From Candidatus Omnitrophota bacterium (GTDB taxonomy: Bacteria > Omnitrophota > Gorgyraeia > Zapsychrales > Zapsychraceae), in NCBI GenBank assembly GCA_018062515.1, contig JAGOSC010000002.1, positions 37,479 to 101,478 of the forward strand: DNA of 64,000 bases. The letters run 5' to 3'. The first letter of the stretch is position 1. Each line of letters starts with the position of its first letter. The notes beneath the pieces were generated by a model, which was not told the DNA's origin, did no database searches, and saw only the letters and a list, made by a program, of their open reading frames with translations. Of this stretch, positions 33,521-41,314 are shown one piece after another. Position numbers and translations under genes: made by a program.

Positions 33521-35410
33521 ATGAGTCAATTTTATGATGTGATTGTTATTGGTGGAGGCCATGCTGGCGTAGAAGCGTCCTTGGCGGCTGCTCGTATGGG
33601 CGCAAAGACGCTTATGGTGACCTTTTATTGGGACACCATCGGCCAAATGAGCTGTAATCCCGCTATCGGTGGCGTTGGTAAAGGCCAGTTGGTTAAAGAA
33701 ATCGACGCCTTAGGCGGTGAAATGGGCTTAGCCGCGGATCGCACCGGTATACAATTCCGCCAATTGAATTCTTCTAAAGGACAAGCCGTCCGTTCATCCC
33801 GCTGTCAATCTGACCGTAAATTATATAAACTCTATATTCAAAGCGTTGTCAAAAATCAATCCAATCTGGATATTGTTGAAGATAAAGTTGCTGAATTAAC
33901 TGTCGTTGGCGGAAAAATAAAAGGACTTAAGACCGAAGGCGGATTAAGTTTTGATTGTCACAGTGTTGTCGTCACGACGGGAACATTCTTGAAAGGTCGT
34001 ATTCACATTGGAAAAGATATTACGCCGGCCGGACGTATTGGTGAGCCAAACTCGACGAGATTAGCCGATAATTTTACGGATCTTGGTTTGGAAGTTGTCT
34101 TTTTTAAGACGGGAACTCCGCCGAGACTCGACGGAAAAACCATCGATTTTTCAAAGTTAATTCCTCAGCACTCCGACGATAATCCGATTCCGTTTTCTTT
34201 CCGCACACCGTTTATTCCCAAAGATCAAAAATTGCTGCCTTGTCATATTACAAATACAAATGAACGGACGCATGAAATTATTAAGAAGAATATGCATTTG
34301 TCGCCGATGTATTCCGGACAAATCAAAGCCACAGGTGTGCGTTATTGTCCGTCGATTGAGGACAAATTAGATAAATTCTCGAGTAAAAACAGTCATCAAG
34401 TATTTCTTGAACCGGAAGGATTGGATACCGACGAGTATTATCCCAACGGAATTTCCACCGGACTTCCGGCGGATGTTCAGGAACAATTTGTGCATTCCAT
34501 TGCCGGTTTAGAAAAAGCTGTTTTCACAAAACCCGGTTATTCGATTGAACACGGTGTTGTTCTTCCGACGGGGCTTAAGCCCAGTTTAGAGACAAAAAAA
34601 ATTAACGGTTTATTTTTGGCCGGCCAAATCAATGGGACGACAGGATATGAAGAAGCCGGCGCTCAAGGTATTATGGCGGGAATTAATGCCGTGTTATATA
34701 GCCGAAGCGAATCGCCGTTTATTCTCCGACGAGATGAGGCTTATATTGGCGTTTTAATTGATGATTTAACGACCAAAGGAACTGAAGAACCTTACCGCAT
34801 GTTTACGTCGCGTGTGGAATACCGGTTGATCGTCCGGGAAGATAATGCGGACACTCGATTATCTAAATATGGATATCAATTCGGTATTTTTAATGAAGAT
34901 TTTTATCAATTGGTTCAGAAAAAATATGAGACCATTGAACGCGAAATTCAGCACCTTCGCGCGACGCGCGTTCATCCTAATAAAGAACTCAATGTTCATT
35001 TGGCCAAATATAACAGTAGTCCTTTGTTATATCCAGCGACCTTAAGTGATCTTTTAAAAAGACCGGAATTAAATTATGCGGCGATAGCACCCTACGACGG
35101 AGATCTGAAACATTGCGAAAGAGGCGTGATTGAACAAGTCGAATATGAAATTAAGTATGAAGGCTTTATTCAGCGTCAGCTTAAAGATGTTGATAAGTTC
35201 AAGCATATCGAAAACATCAAAATACCGGTTGGAATGATTTATGATGATATACAAGGCCTTTCCATTGAAATCCGTCAAAAATTAAAACGCTTCTCGCCTG
35301 TGAGTTTGGGCCAAGCTAATCGTATCTCCGGAGTTACACCTTCCGCCATATCCATTCTTATGGTTTATCTGAAAAAGTATCGTGAGAATAACGCCGCCTC
35401 GTCGATCTAA
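33521..35410 (+). CDS. mnmG: tRNA uridine-5-carboxymethylaminomethyl modification enzyme MnmG
   Basis: A 629-residue FAD enzyme of normal length. The dinucleotide-binding motif VIVIGGGHAGVEASLAAARMG opens the protein; NPAIGGVGKGQLVKEIDALGG and FRQLNSSKGQAVRSSRCQ are family signatures, as are TTGTFLKGRIHIG, TGTPPRLDGKTI, FLAGQINGTTGYEEAGAQG and the C-terminal LKRFSPVSLGQANRISGVTPSAISILMVYL that contacts MnmE. It partners MnmE (12063 in this window) in wobble uridine modification. In many bacteria mnmE and mnmG are adjacent; here they are 20 kb apart. Confidence 0.97.
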   Translation: MSQFYDVIVIGGGHAGVEASLAAARMGAKTLMVTFYWDTIGQMSCNPAIGGVGKGQLVKEIDALGGEMGLAADRTGIQFRQLNSSKGQAVRSSRCQSDRKLYKLYIQSVVKNQSNLDIVEDKVAELTVVGGKIKGLKTEGGLSFDCHSVVVTTGTFLKGRIHIGKDITPAGRIGEPNSTRLADNFTDLGLEVVFFKTGTPPRLDGKTIDFSKLIPQHSDDNPIPFSFRTPFIPKDQKLLPCHITNTNERTHEIIKKNMHLSPMYSGQIKATGVRYCPSIEDKLDKFSSKNSHQVFLEPEGLDTDEYYPNGISTGLPADVQEQFVHSIAGLEKAVFTKPGYSIEHGVVLPTGLKPSLETKKINGLFLAGQINGTTGYEEAGAQGIMAGINAVLYSRSESPFILRRDEAYIGVLIDDLTTKGTEEPYRMFTSRVEYRLIVREDNADTRLSKYGYQFGIFNEDFYQLVQKKYETIEREIQHLRATRVHPNKELNVHLAKYNSSPLLYPATLSDLLKRPELNYAAIAPYDGDLKHCERGVIEQVEYEIKYEGFIQRQLKDVDKFKHIENIKIPVGMIYDDIQGLSIEIRQKLKRFSPVSLGQANRISGVTPSAISILMVYLKKYRENNAASSI

Positions 35411-35434
35411 GCCAATCTTGTGTTTTTTAATTGA

Positions 35435-35464
35435 TTGACATTTTCTTTGTCCCGGTGATATAAT
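35435..35464 (+). promoter_or_regulatory. Consensus promoter of cysK
   Basis: TTGACA at 35435-35440, an 18-base spacer and TATAAT at 35459-35464, a perfect match in both boxes. The predicted start is near 35471. Confidence 0.85.
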
Positions 35465-35480
35465 CGGTTCTTCTTAGATT

Positions 35481-35492
35481 TTCTTATAAGAA
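35481..35492 (+). promoter_or_regulatory. Perfect 12-base palindrome in the cysK leader, possible operator
   Basis: TTCTTATAAGAA lies about 10-20 bases downstream of the predicted transcription start of cysK, where a bound repressor would block transcription. No regulator is assigned. Confidence 0.4.
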
Positions 35493-35546
35493 TAGTAGTC
35501 TCAATACGCTTTATTTCAACCATCTTATCACCATGGAGGATTCAAT

Positions 35547-36506
35547 ATGGGTTCAACCGTCGACTCAACCATGAAAGTCGCTAATGACATTACAGAATTA
35601 ATCGGAAACACTCCTCTGGTTAGGCTTAACAAATTATGTGAAGGTTGCCACGCCGAAATCCTTCTTAAGCTCGAATTTTTTAATCCTTTAGGCTCCGTCA
35701 AAGACCGGATCGGCTTAGCTATGATTGAAGCCGCGGAAAAAGATGGAAAGATCAATAAAAATAAAACAGTTATTCTTGAGCCTACGTCGGGAAATACCGG
35801 TATAGCCTTGGCCTTTGTCGCCGCTGTCAAAGGATATAAATGTACATTGACCATGCCTGAAACGATGAGTTTGGAACGCAGGGCGCTGTTGAAGGCCTTT
35901 GGGGCGAACTTGATTTTAACTCCCGGCGCTGAAGGAATGCGTGGAGCCATTAATAAGGCTAAGGAATTAGCTGAAAATGATAGCCAATATTTCATTCCTC
36001 AGCAATTTGAAAATCCAGCGAATCCGGAAATTCATCGGAATACAACGGCCGAAGAAATATGGAAAGACACTAACGGTAAAGTGGATATCTTGATTTCAGG
36101 AATCGGAACCGGCGGAACAATTACCGGAGTTTCAGAAGTCCTTAAAAAGAGAAAACCCAGTTTTAAAGCAATCGCCATTGAGCCAAAAGGATCTCCTGTT
36201 TTATCCGGAGGAAAACCCGGGCCGCATAAGATTCAAGGTATAGGAGCCGGATTTGTACCGGGAATTCTTAACACCAAAATAATTGATGAAATTATTCAAG
36301 TGGATAATGCCGAGGCTTTTGAATACGCAAAACGGGCTATTCGCGAAGAAGGAATTCTTTGCGGAATTTCGTCCGGTGCTGCTATTTATGCCGCGATTCA
36401 GGTTGCTCGTCGAGAAGAAAATAAAGGAAAATTGATCGTCGCTATCATCCCGAGTACGGGTGAACGTTATTTAAGTACCGATCTTTTTGCTGAATACCGC
36501 AGTTAA
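35547..36506 (+). CDS. cysK: Cysteine synthase A (O-acetylserine sulfhydrylase)
   Basis: A 319-residue PLP enzyme. ELIGNTPLVRLNKL opens the fold; the PLP-binding lysine is in NPLGSVKDRIGLAM; the substrate loop TSGNTGIALAF and the phosphate cup GIGTGGTITGVSEVL are intact; GILCGISSGAA ends the domain. It makes cysteine from O-acetylserine and sulfide. The ATG at 35547 has an ATGGAGGA ribosome site (35533-35540); an ATG at 35571 is an alternative, since family proteins often begin near KVANDIT. One-gene unit with a strong promoter and terminator. Confidence 0.95.
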   Translation: MGSTVDSTMKVANDITELIGNTPLVRLNKLCEGCHAEILLKLEFFNPLGSVKDRIGLAMIEAAEKDGKINKNKTVILEPTSGNTGIALAFVAAVKGYKCTLTMPETMSLERRALLKAFGANLILTPGAEGMRGAINKAKELAENDSQYFIPQQFENPANPEIHRNTTAEEIWKDTNGKVDILISGIGTGGTITGVSEVLKKRKPSFKAIAIEPKGSPVLSGGKPGPHKIQGIGAGFVPGILNTKIIDEIIQVDNAEAFEYAKRAIREEGILCGISSGAAIYAAIQVARREENKGKLIVAIIPSTGERYLSTDLFAEYRS

Positions 36507-36511
36507 TCTTA

Positions 36512-36568
36512 GAAAAAGGGAACAAGACAAAAGTTGAAGAACTTTTATACATTGTTCCCTTTTTCATT
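36512..36568 (+). terminator. Intrinsic terminator after cysK
   Basis: Fourteen-base arms (36512-36525 with 36552-36565) enclose an inner hairpin AAAAGTT/AACTTTT; the right arm ends in CCCTTTTTC and is followed by ATTT. It can act in both directions because the left arm begins with A. Confidence 0.8.
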
Positions 36569-36581
36569 TATCATGAGTTGA

Positions 36582-37286
36582 ATGGATCATTCTAAAACCC
36601 GTCCCATCGTCAAGATTATTATATTCCTCATCTTAATTTTGATGAGTTGGTATTTAAGTCAGTATTTCAAAATAGATATAGAGCAGATTCGGCAAAGGGT
36701 TTTTCAATTTCCCTTAGGTTTATCCGGTTTAATTTTTGTCGTCGTCTATGTCAGTTTGACAAGTTTGATCTGGTTTGGGCCGCACGATGTTTTGCGTATT
36801 GCCGCGGCGATTTTTTTTGGCGCATCTATAAGTACGGCGTTTATTTGGGTCGGAGAAGTCTTAAACTCGTTCGCCATGTTCCACTTGAGCCGTTTTTTTG
36901 GCCGCGAATACGTCGAAAACCGCTTGCGGATTAAATCCAATAAACTCGATCAAGTCGCCCAAGATCATTCAACATTAGCTATTGTGGCGTGGAAAATTAA
37001 TCCGTTTATTCCCGGCCGCTTGACGGATTTAGGGTATGGATTGACGAACATATCGTTTCGTCGTTTTGTTGTTCCGGCTTCTTTGGCGAATTTGCCGCGA
37101 ATTTATTGGCAGCAATACATATTAGCGGATTTAGGATTAAACTTTGTCAAAGATTTCTCTGGGACAGTCCAATATATTCAGGAAAATGTATTTTTTGCCA
37201 AATATACTTTAGTCTACTTGTCTGCCGTCTTGGTGATTTCGGTTTTGGCCGGAAGAAAAAAACATAAACAAAAAAATAGGAAATAG
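36582..37286 (+). CDS. VTT-domain (TVP38/TMEM64, DedA-like) membrane protein
   Basis: A 234-residue polytopic membrane protein. The VTT/SNARE-associated core is visible: FGPHDVLRIAAAIFFGASISTAFIWVGEVLNSFAMFHLSRFFGREYVENRL (in several blocks), then WKINPFIPGRLTDLGYGLTNISFRRFVVPASLANLPRIYW, which corresponds to the re-entrant R-x-x-P-x-x-P-x-x-x-x-x-x-x-x-G motif of the family. Relatives move lipid carriers or phospholipids across the inner membrane. Specific substrate unknown. It is followed three bases later by a PsbP-like gene. Confidence 0.82.
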   Translation: MDHSKTRPIVKIIIFLILILMSWYLSQYFKIDIEQIRQRVFQFPLGLSGLIFVVVYVSLTSLIWFGPHDVLRIAAAIFFGASISTAFIWVGEVLNSFAMFHLSRFFGREYVENRLRIKSNKLDQVAQDHSTLAIVAWKINPFIPGRLTDLGYGLTNISFRRFVVPASLANLPRIYWQQYILADLGLNFVKDFSGTVQYIQENVFFAKYTLVYLSAVLVISVLAGRKKHKQKNRK

Positions 37287-37289
37287 ATT

Positions 37290-37877
37290 ATGGATGATGA
37301 AGCAGCCAAAATAATGAAGATTATTATAATTATTTTAGCCGTCTCATATGGCCTTAAATTGTGGTTTTCTCGAGGATCTGATATTTACAAAGGCCCGGGT
37401 TATACCATTAAATTTCCGGCGGGCTGGAGTGATTACGACGATATCAATCCTCAGAAAAAGAAAGATAAGAAATTTGCCACTGAAGATAAGGCCGCCCCTA
37501 AGACTGTCACTTATGTCACTCAAGAGGTTGATGAAGATAGCGGCGCCTTTGTTGCGAGTATGAGCATTACGTCCATGAAACTCAAGTCCGCGGCATGGAT
37601 CGAAGATGAATGGGGACAGATTGTCGAATCGATTAGAGGCTATGGAAATAAAATTATTGATAAAGGAGAAATTAAAATCGACGGAATCGTTTCGAGGTGG
37701 ATATTTTATGAAGGACGCCCCGGAGAAAACGCGGTTAGTTTTGAGTTTTATATAATTACGGAAGGAAATATGTTTTATAAAATTTCTTACATGGCGCTAA
37801 AAAATAGTTTTGACAAATACAGAAAAATTTTTGAAGCATCTAAAGATACAATCAGGATTAAGCAAGGTATGATTTAG
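37290..37877 (+). CDS. Membrane-anchored PsbP-like protein
   Basis: A 195-residue protein with an N-terminal membrane helix (IMKIIIIILAVSYGLKLWF) and a soluble domain: YKGPGYTIKFPAGWSDYDD, FVASMSITSMKL, SRWIFYEGRPGENAVSFEFYIITEGNMFYKISYMAL and a terminal helix FDKYRKIFEASKDTIRI. The 'I-x-F-P-x-G-W' start and the 'Y-x-I-S/T-Y/A ... F-x-x-I/A-x-x-T/S' end fit the PsbP/DUF1795-type fold; the protein at 1373 is laid out alike. Function unknown. The end overlaps the stop of the convergent thiF by four bases. Confidence 0.65.
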   Translation: MDDEAAKIMKIIIIILAVSYGLKLWFSRGSDIYKGPGYTIKFPAGWSDYDDINPQKKKDKKFATEDKAAPKTVTYVTQEVDEDSGAFVASMSITSMKLKSAAWIEDEWGQIVESIRGYGNKIIDKGEIKIDGIVSRWIFYEGRPGENAVSFEFYIITEGNMFYKISYMALKNSFDKYRKIFEASKDTIRIKQGMI

Positions 37878-38515
37878 GCGGATTTAATGTTGAGAGTTAA
37901 GTCCAGAACAATCTCGGCCATGCCCGCCGCGCAGGCTGTAACGCGTGGTGCCATCGGCGGATGTCCGCAGGCGGAATCAGTTGACCCGTCCCCGACGATA
38001 TAAATATTTTTTAACTTTTTAATGACCATTGGCTTTTTTTCCATCAATCCTGCCATTCCATTCCCGCTAATGACATAATCAGCTTTATCCTGATAGAATT
38101 CAACAAATCGAAATTTGAAATCTGCCTGATCAAACGCTTCAATGATAAAATCACATCCAGTAAAAAATTGATCACCGTTAGATTCGTTCCATTGAATTCG
38201 GTGTGCGGTGATATTTAAATCGGGATTAATCTCCAACAGCCGTTGTTTAGTGGTGTCAACTTTTACGCGGCCGATTTCATCATAATAATATTGCTGACGA
38301 TTAAGGTTCGATGCCTCGATAACATCTTGGTCAAGCATTTCAAGGTTCATAAAGCCGCTGCGGACAAGAATCATTGCGACATTTGATCCCAATCCGCCAA
38401 CGCCGCCAATACCAATCTTTTTAGATTGAATGGTGTTTAATTGCTCTTCCGTTAAATATCGAAGCAGACCTTTTTCGAAGAGATTTCTTGTTTTTGAATT
38501 AGTGGATGGGTTCAT
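37874..38515 (-). CDS. thiF: ThiS adenylyltransferase ThiF (E1-like)
   Basis: A 213-residue E1-like protein. The nucleotide loop GIGGVGGLGSNVAMILVRSG and the acidic strand EMLDQDVIEASNLNRQQYYYDEIGRVKVD give the adenylation site. The C-terminal GSTDSACGHPPMAPRVTACAAGMAEIVLD is the pattern of the shorter ThiF type that lacks the four zinc-binding cysteines of E. coli ThiF/MoeB. It activates the C-terminal glycine of ThiS. The frame opens at 38551, but the ATG at 38515 (GGAG about 9 bases upstream) begins with the usual short N-terminus. It overlaps the end of thiH by 17 bases. Confidence 0.9.
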   Translation of the reverse strand: MNPSTNSKTRNLFEKGLLRYLTEEQLNTIQSKKIGIGGVGGLGSNVAMILVRSGFMNLEMLDQDVIEASNLNRQQYYYDEIGRVKVDTTKQRLLEINPDLNITAHRIQWNESNGDQFFTGCDFIIEAFDQADFKFRFVEFYQDKADYVISGNGMAGLMEKKPMVIKKLKNIYIVGDGSTDSACGHPPMAPRVTACAAGMAEIVLDLTLNIKSA

Positions 38516-39524
38516 GCGTAATTCTTCTCCAATCGGTGAAGACCGGATCAAAGTTTTTTATTTTAAGAAGTTGAATAATTTCTTTAACGCTGCGTGTGTC
38601 CTCAATATCAAATTGCGGATCCTGCTCCTGTTGCGGTAAAATTGTATATCCACCGACGGAGGTATTTGATCCGGCGGACATTCGGGTGATGCCTAATTCT
38701 AAAATATTATCCCTTAATTGCGGACGCTCACGCGTCGACAAATTAATGCCCACCCTGGGGAATAAAATTCTCGTCATGCAGATAATCTTTACAAACAATT
38801 TGTCATCTATATTGGCTTTAACAAAATCAACATCTTTAATCGGCTGCAATCGCGGAAAAGACAGGCTGTATTCCACACCGGGAAAAGTTTTTTCCATGAA
38901 TTGTAAATGCTGATAAAGTGCCAGGAGATCTGACGCGACATCACTTAATCCTAAAAGAATGCCCATAGAAATGGTGCGCATACCGCCGGCCGCCGCACGC
39001 GCCGGAGCATGATAACGAAAATCATAGTCCGCTTTAATGCCAGATAAATGAACTTGTTTGTATATCGCGCGATCGTACGTTTCCTGATAGACGGTAATTC
39101 CGTCGACGCCGGTTTCAAAAAGTTCTTTGTATTGATCCGTTTCCATCGGGTGTACTTCTAAGGCAATATTCGGAAAATAATCCTGAGCGACCATCACGGC
39201 TTCCTTTAAATAGGATAAAGGAGTAACAGAATATGATTCTCCCGTCAGCATGAGAATATTTTCAATGCCTTGATTGGCAACAAATGACATTTCCCGGTGC
39301 ATTTGTTCGGTATTTAATTTAAAACGTGTAATACGATTTTTACTGTGAAAGCCACAATAGGTACAATGGCTCGAACAAAAGTTGGATAAATAAAGCGGAG
39401 CGTACAGTGTGATGGTCCGTCCAAAATACTGTTGAGTTAATTTTTTTGATTGCGCGGCGAGTTCTTCGATTTTTTCTCGTCGATCTTCATTAAGAATAGT
39501 TTGAATATAATCTTTGGTGATCAT
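38499..39524 (-). CDS. thiH: 2-iminoacetate synthase ThiH (radical SAM)
   Basis: A 341-residue radical SAM enzyme. The cluster motif CSSHCTYC with a following GFH (CxxxCxxCGFxxxN) is specific for ThiH, as are LTGESYSVTPLSYLKEAV, VYQETYDRAIYKQVHLSG and GMRTISMGILLGL, and the C-terminal SAGSNTSVGGY block. It cleaves tyrosine to dehydroglycine for thiazole synthesis. BioB and HydG were considered; the YQETY motif and the thi context decide for ThiH. ATGA overlap with thiG. Confidence 0.95.
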   Translation of the reverse strand: MITKDYIQTILNEDRREKIEELAAQSKKLTQQYFGRTITLYAPLYLSNFCSSHCTYCGFHSKNRITRFKLNTEQMHREMSFVANQGIENILMLTGESYSVTPLSYLKEAVMVAQDYFPNIALEVHPMETDQYKELFETGVDGITVYQETYDRAIYKQVHLSGIKADYDFRYHAPARAAAGGMRTISMGILLGLSDVASDLLALYQHLQFMEKTFPGVEYSLSFPRLQPIKDVDFVKANIDDKLFVKIICMTRILFPRVGINLSTRERPQLRDNILELGITRMSAGSNTSVGGYTILPQQEQDPQFDIEDTRSVKEIIQLLKIKNFDPVFTDWRRITHEPIH

Positions 39525-40324
39525 GATTCGTAAAGAAATCCTGTGAGAGGAGAAGAGGCTTCAGCGATATTTTTTTTGAATGGCAGACGGCTTAAATAAC
39601 CTAAGCGTCCGGCTTCAACAGCTAAAGAAAAAGCCTTGGCTAATCCGGCGGGATTTCCGGCGGTAGCAACGGCCGTGTTGACTAAGACAGCGTCGGCGCC
39701 AAGTTCCATAGCTTGGGCGGCTTGAGAAGGAGCGCCTATCCCTGCGTCGACAATAATAGGAAGATCAATCTCATCGACGAGAATGCGTATCATTTCTTCC
39801 GTTTTTAATCCTTGATTGCTGCCGATGAGAGAACCTAAAGGCATAACCGTCGCGGCGCCGGCTTTAACCAAAGCGCGAGCTACATATAAATCGGGTGTCA
39901 CATACGGCAAGACAATAAAACCTTCAGCGGCTAAAATCTCCGTCGCTTTAATTGTTTCCTGATTATCCGGGAGTAAATATTTTGAATCATTAATCACTTC
40001 AATCTTGACCCATTTTCCGCAGCCTGAGGCTTCGGCTAGTCGGGCAATGCGCACAGCTTCTTGAGCGTTACGCGCGCCCGATGTATTAGTGAGTAATGTA
40101 ACTCCGTCGGGAATATATTCTAAAATATTATCTTCATGTCGTTCGAGATCAATGCGGCGCAAGGCCACAGTAACAATTTGCGTACCGCTTTCCTTAATAC
40201 TTTCCGCCAGCTCTTTTTTATTTTTAAATTTGCCGGTCCCTAAAAAAAAGCGGTTGGTGAAGGTTTTTCCAGCGATCACCAAGGGTGTGTCGTGAATTAT
40301 CTGATTGTGATTTGTTGTCTGCAT
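39521..40324 (-). CDS. thiG: Thiazole synthase ThiG
   Basis: A 267-residue TIM-barrel protein with LGTGKFKN, TVALRRIDL (usual T-V-A-x-R-R), LLTNTSGARNAQEAVRIARLA, WVKIEVINDSKYLLPD with the Schiff-base lysine, VLPYVTPDLYVARAL, VMPLGSLIGSNQGL and IIVDAGIGAPSQAAQAMELGADAVLVNTAVA. It joins 1-deoxyxylulose 5-phosphate, ThiS-thiocarboxylate sulfur and dehydroglycine into the thiazole ring. Member of the minus-strand thi operon. Confidence 0.97.
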   Translation of the reverse strand: MQTTNHNQIIHDTPLVIAGKTFTNRFFLGTGKFKNKKELAESIKESGTQIVTVALRRIDLERHEDNILEYIPDGVTLLTNTSGARNAQEAVRIARLAEASGCGKWVKIEVINDSKYLLPDNQETIKATEILAAEGFIVLPYVTPDLYVARALVKAGAATVMPLGSLIGSNQGLKTEEMIRILVDEIDLPIIVDAGIGAPSQAAQAMELGADAVLVNTAVATAGNPAGLAKAFSLAVEAGRLGYLSRLPFKKNIAEASSPLTGFLYES

Positions 40325-40370
40325 AGAATTTAGATTTGTTATGGAAATCGGAGTATTGAAATTCGTTTAT

Positions 40371-40640
40371 TTAGTCATTAGAATACGGATCGCCTAGGAT
40401 ATTAATCCAACCTAAATATACAATTATACCTAATATAGCAAGCGCTTTAATTGGATAGGTTTTTGCTAGTTGCCAAAGGGTGGAAATGATCATCAATATC
40501 CCGTATTCGGTAGGAAAACGAGGACTGTTAAAAAATTTTTTCCATATAACAAGAGTAGAAATGCAACTAAATAAAATAAACAAAAATCTTGTCCAATCGA
40601 AAGAAATTTCTTTTTTTTCCTTCCCATTTTTTTCTTGCAT
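40371..40640 (-). CDS. Small membrane protein of unknown function within the thi operon
   Basis: An 89-residue protein with two or three hydrophobic segments (FLFILFSCISTLVIW, YGILMIISTLWQL, IKALAILGIIVYLGW) after a charged N-terminus MQEKNGKEKKE. No family is recognised and it has no known place in thiamine synthesis. It lies between thiS and thiG on the same strand with gaps of 49 and 46 bases. The sequence is more AT-rich than thiG. It could be a recent insertion or a small transporter partner. Confidence 0.55.
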   Translation of the reverse strand: MQEKNGKEKKEISFDWTRFLFILFSCISTLVIWKKFFNSPRFPTEYGILMIISTLWQLAKTYPIKALAILGIIVYLGWINILGDPYSND

Positions 40641-40689
40641 ATCAAATTTCCTTATTTGGGAATGCTAAATAATCGGATTTGTTACTAAA

Positions 40690-40899
40690 TTAACCGCCTC
40701 CGACAAAACTAACGAGTTCAAGAGTATCGCCATCTTTAAGGATAATTTCTTCCCAGCGCGGATTTTTAACGATTTCCCCATTCAGTTCGGCAATAACTCG
40801 GCGATTATTTTGGCAAAAGGAAAGGACAATATCATTAAGAGTTTTATTTCCGTCTAAAGTCTGTCTCGCCCCATTGACCGTGATGTTCATGGACATCAT
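40690..40899 (-). CDS. thiS: Sulfur carrier protein ThiS
   Basis: A 69-residue ubiquitin-like protein: MNITVNGARQTLDGNKTLNDIVLSF, RRVIAELNGEIVKNPRWEEIILKDGDTLELVSFVGGG, ending in the required Gly-Gly. The start may be the ATG at 40899 or the one at 40890 that gives the more usual MNITVNG. It carries the thiocarboxylate sulfur for ThiG. First gene of the minus-strand operon; no TPP riboswitch sequence was found in the 100 bases upstream. Confidence 0.92.
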   Translation of the reverse strand: MMSMNITVNGARQTLDGNKTLNDIVLSFCQNNRRVIAELNGEIVKNPRWEEIILKDGDTLELVSFVGGG

Positions 40900-40969
40900 C
40901 TTAGATCAAATCTTATTAAAAATCAAATATTTCTCCTTTGGGGGAATGGTCGAACGATCAACATTTTTT

Positions 40970-40998
40970 TTGACGACTTACACTTCCGATGGCATAAT
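40970..40998 (+). promoter_or_regulatory. Promoter of the zinc-ribbon protein gene (possibly also tRNA-Pro)
   Basis: TTGACG at 40970-40975, a 17-base spacer and CATAAT at 40993-40998. The predicted start at about 41005 is only two bases before the TTG start codon at 41007, so the message would be almost leaderless. Confidence 0.6.
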
Positions 40999-41006
40999 AT
41001 TTTACT

Positions 41007-41204
41007 TTGAACGAGTACATTTGCCCCCATTGCAAAAATCCAATACATGATGAAGAGGCCTTGTCCTGTCATTTTTGCGGAGAAAGTCTGAATCGTGCCG
41101 GAAAAGGTTTTATCAGTAATTTACGGTACGGTTCAAACCGATTGGGTTGGTATATTTTAGCGGTAATTTTAGCTTTGGCAGTGGTCATGTTATTTATCCG
41201 TTAA
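41007..41204 (+). CDS. Small zinc-ribbon membrane protein
   Basis: A 65-residue protein with an N-terminal zinc ribbon (CPHCKNP ... CHFCGESLN; C-x2-C-x10-C-x2-C) and a C-terminal membrane helix (WYILAVILALAVVMLFI). The start is a TTG with no ribosome site, but a good promoter places the transcript start right there. Such one-ribbon, one-helix proteins are common and of unknown role. The tRNA-Pro gene follows after eight bases and may share its transcript. Confidence 0.7.
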   Translation: MNEYICPHCKNPIHDEEALSCHFCGESLNRAGKGFISNLRYGSNRLGWYILAVILALAVVMLFIR

Positions 41205-41212
41205 GATATTTA

Positions 41213-41286
41213 CGGGGAGTAGCGCAGCTGGCTAGCGTGCAACGTTCGGGACGTTGAGGTCGCGGGTTCAAATCCCGCCTCCCCGA
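41213..41286 (+). tRNA. tRNA-Pro (anticodon CGG)
   Basis: A full cloverleaf: acceptor CGGGGAG with CTCCCCG, D stem GCGC/GCGT, anticodon stem CAACG/CGTTG around the loop TTCGGGA, T stem GCGGG/CCCGC with the TTCAAAT loop, and discriminator A at 41286. The anticodon CGG reads the proline codon CCG. The 3' CCA is not encoded. The C-G first pair and loop GGG agree with bacterial tRNA-Pro. Confidence 0.95.
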
Positions 41287-41314
41287 TTTGATTTTGTACG
41301 AGAGGAGTTGATTT

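Noticed and set aside
38499..39524. BioB or HydG instead of ThiH
   Set aside because: The YQETY motif, the CxxxCxxCGF spacing and the thi operon point to ThiH.
40900..41006. TPP riboswitch upstream of thiS
   Set aside because: The CTGAGA and ACCTGATCTGG conserved elements are absent on the minus strand.
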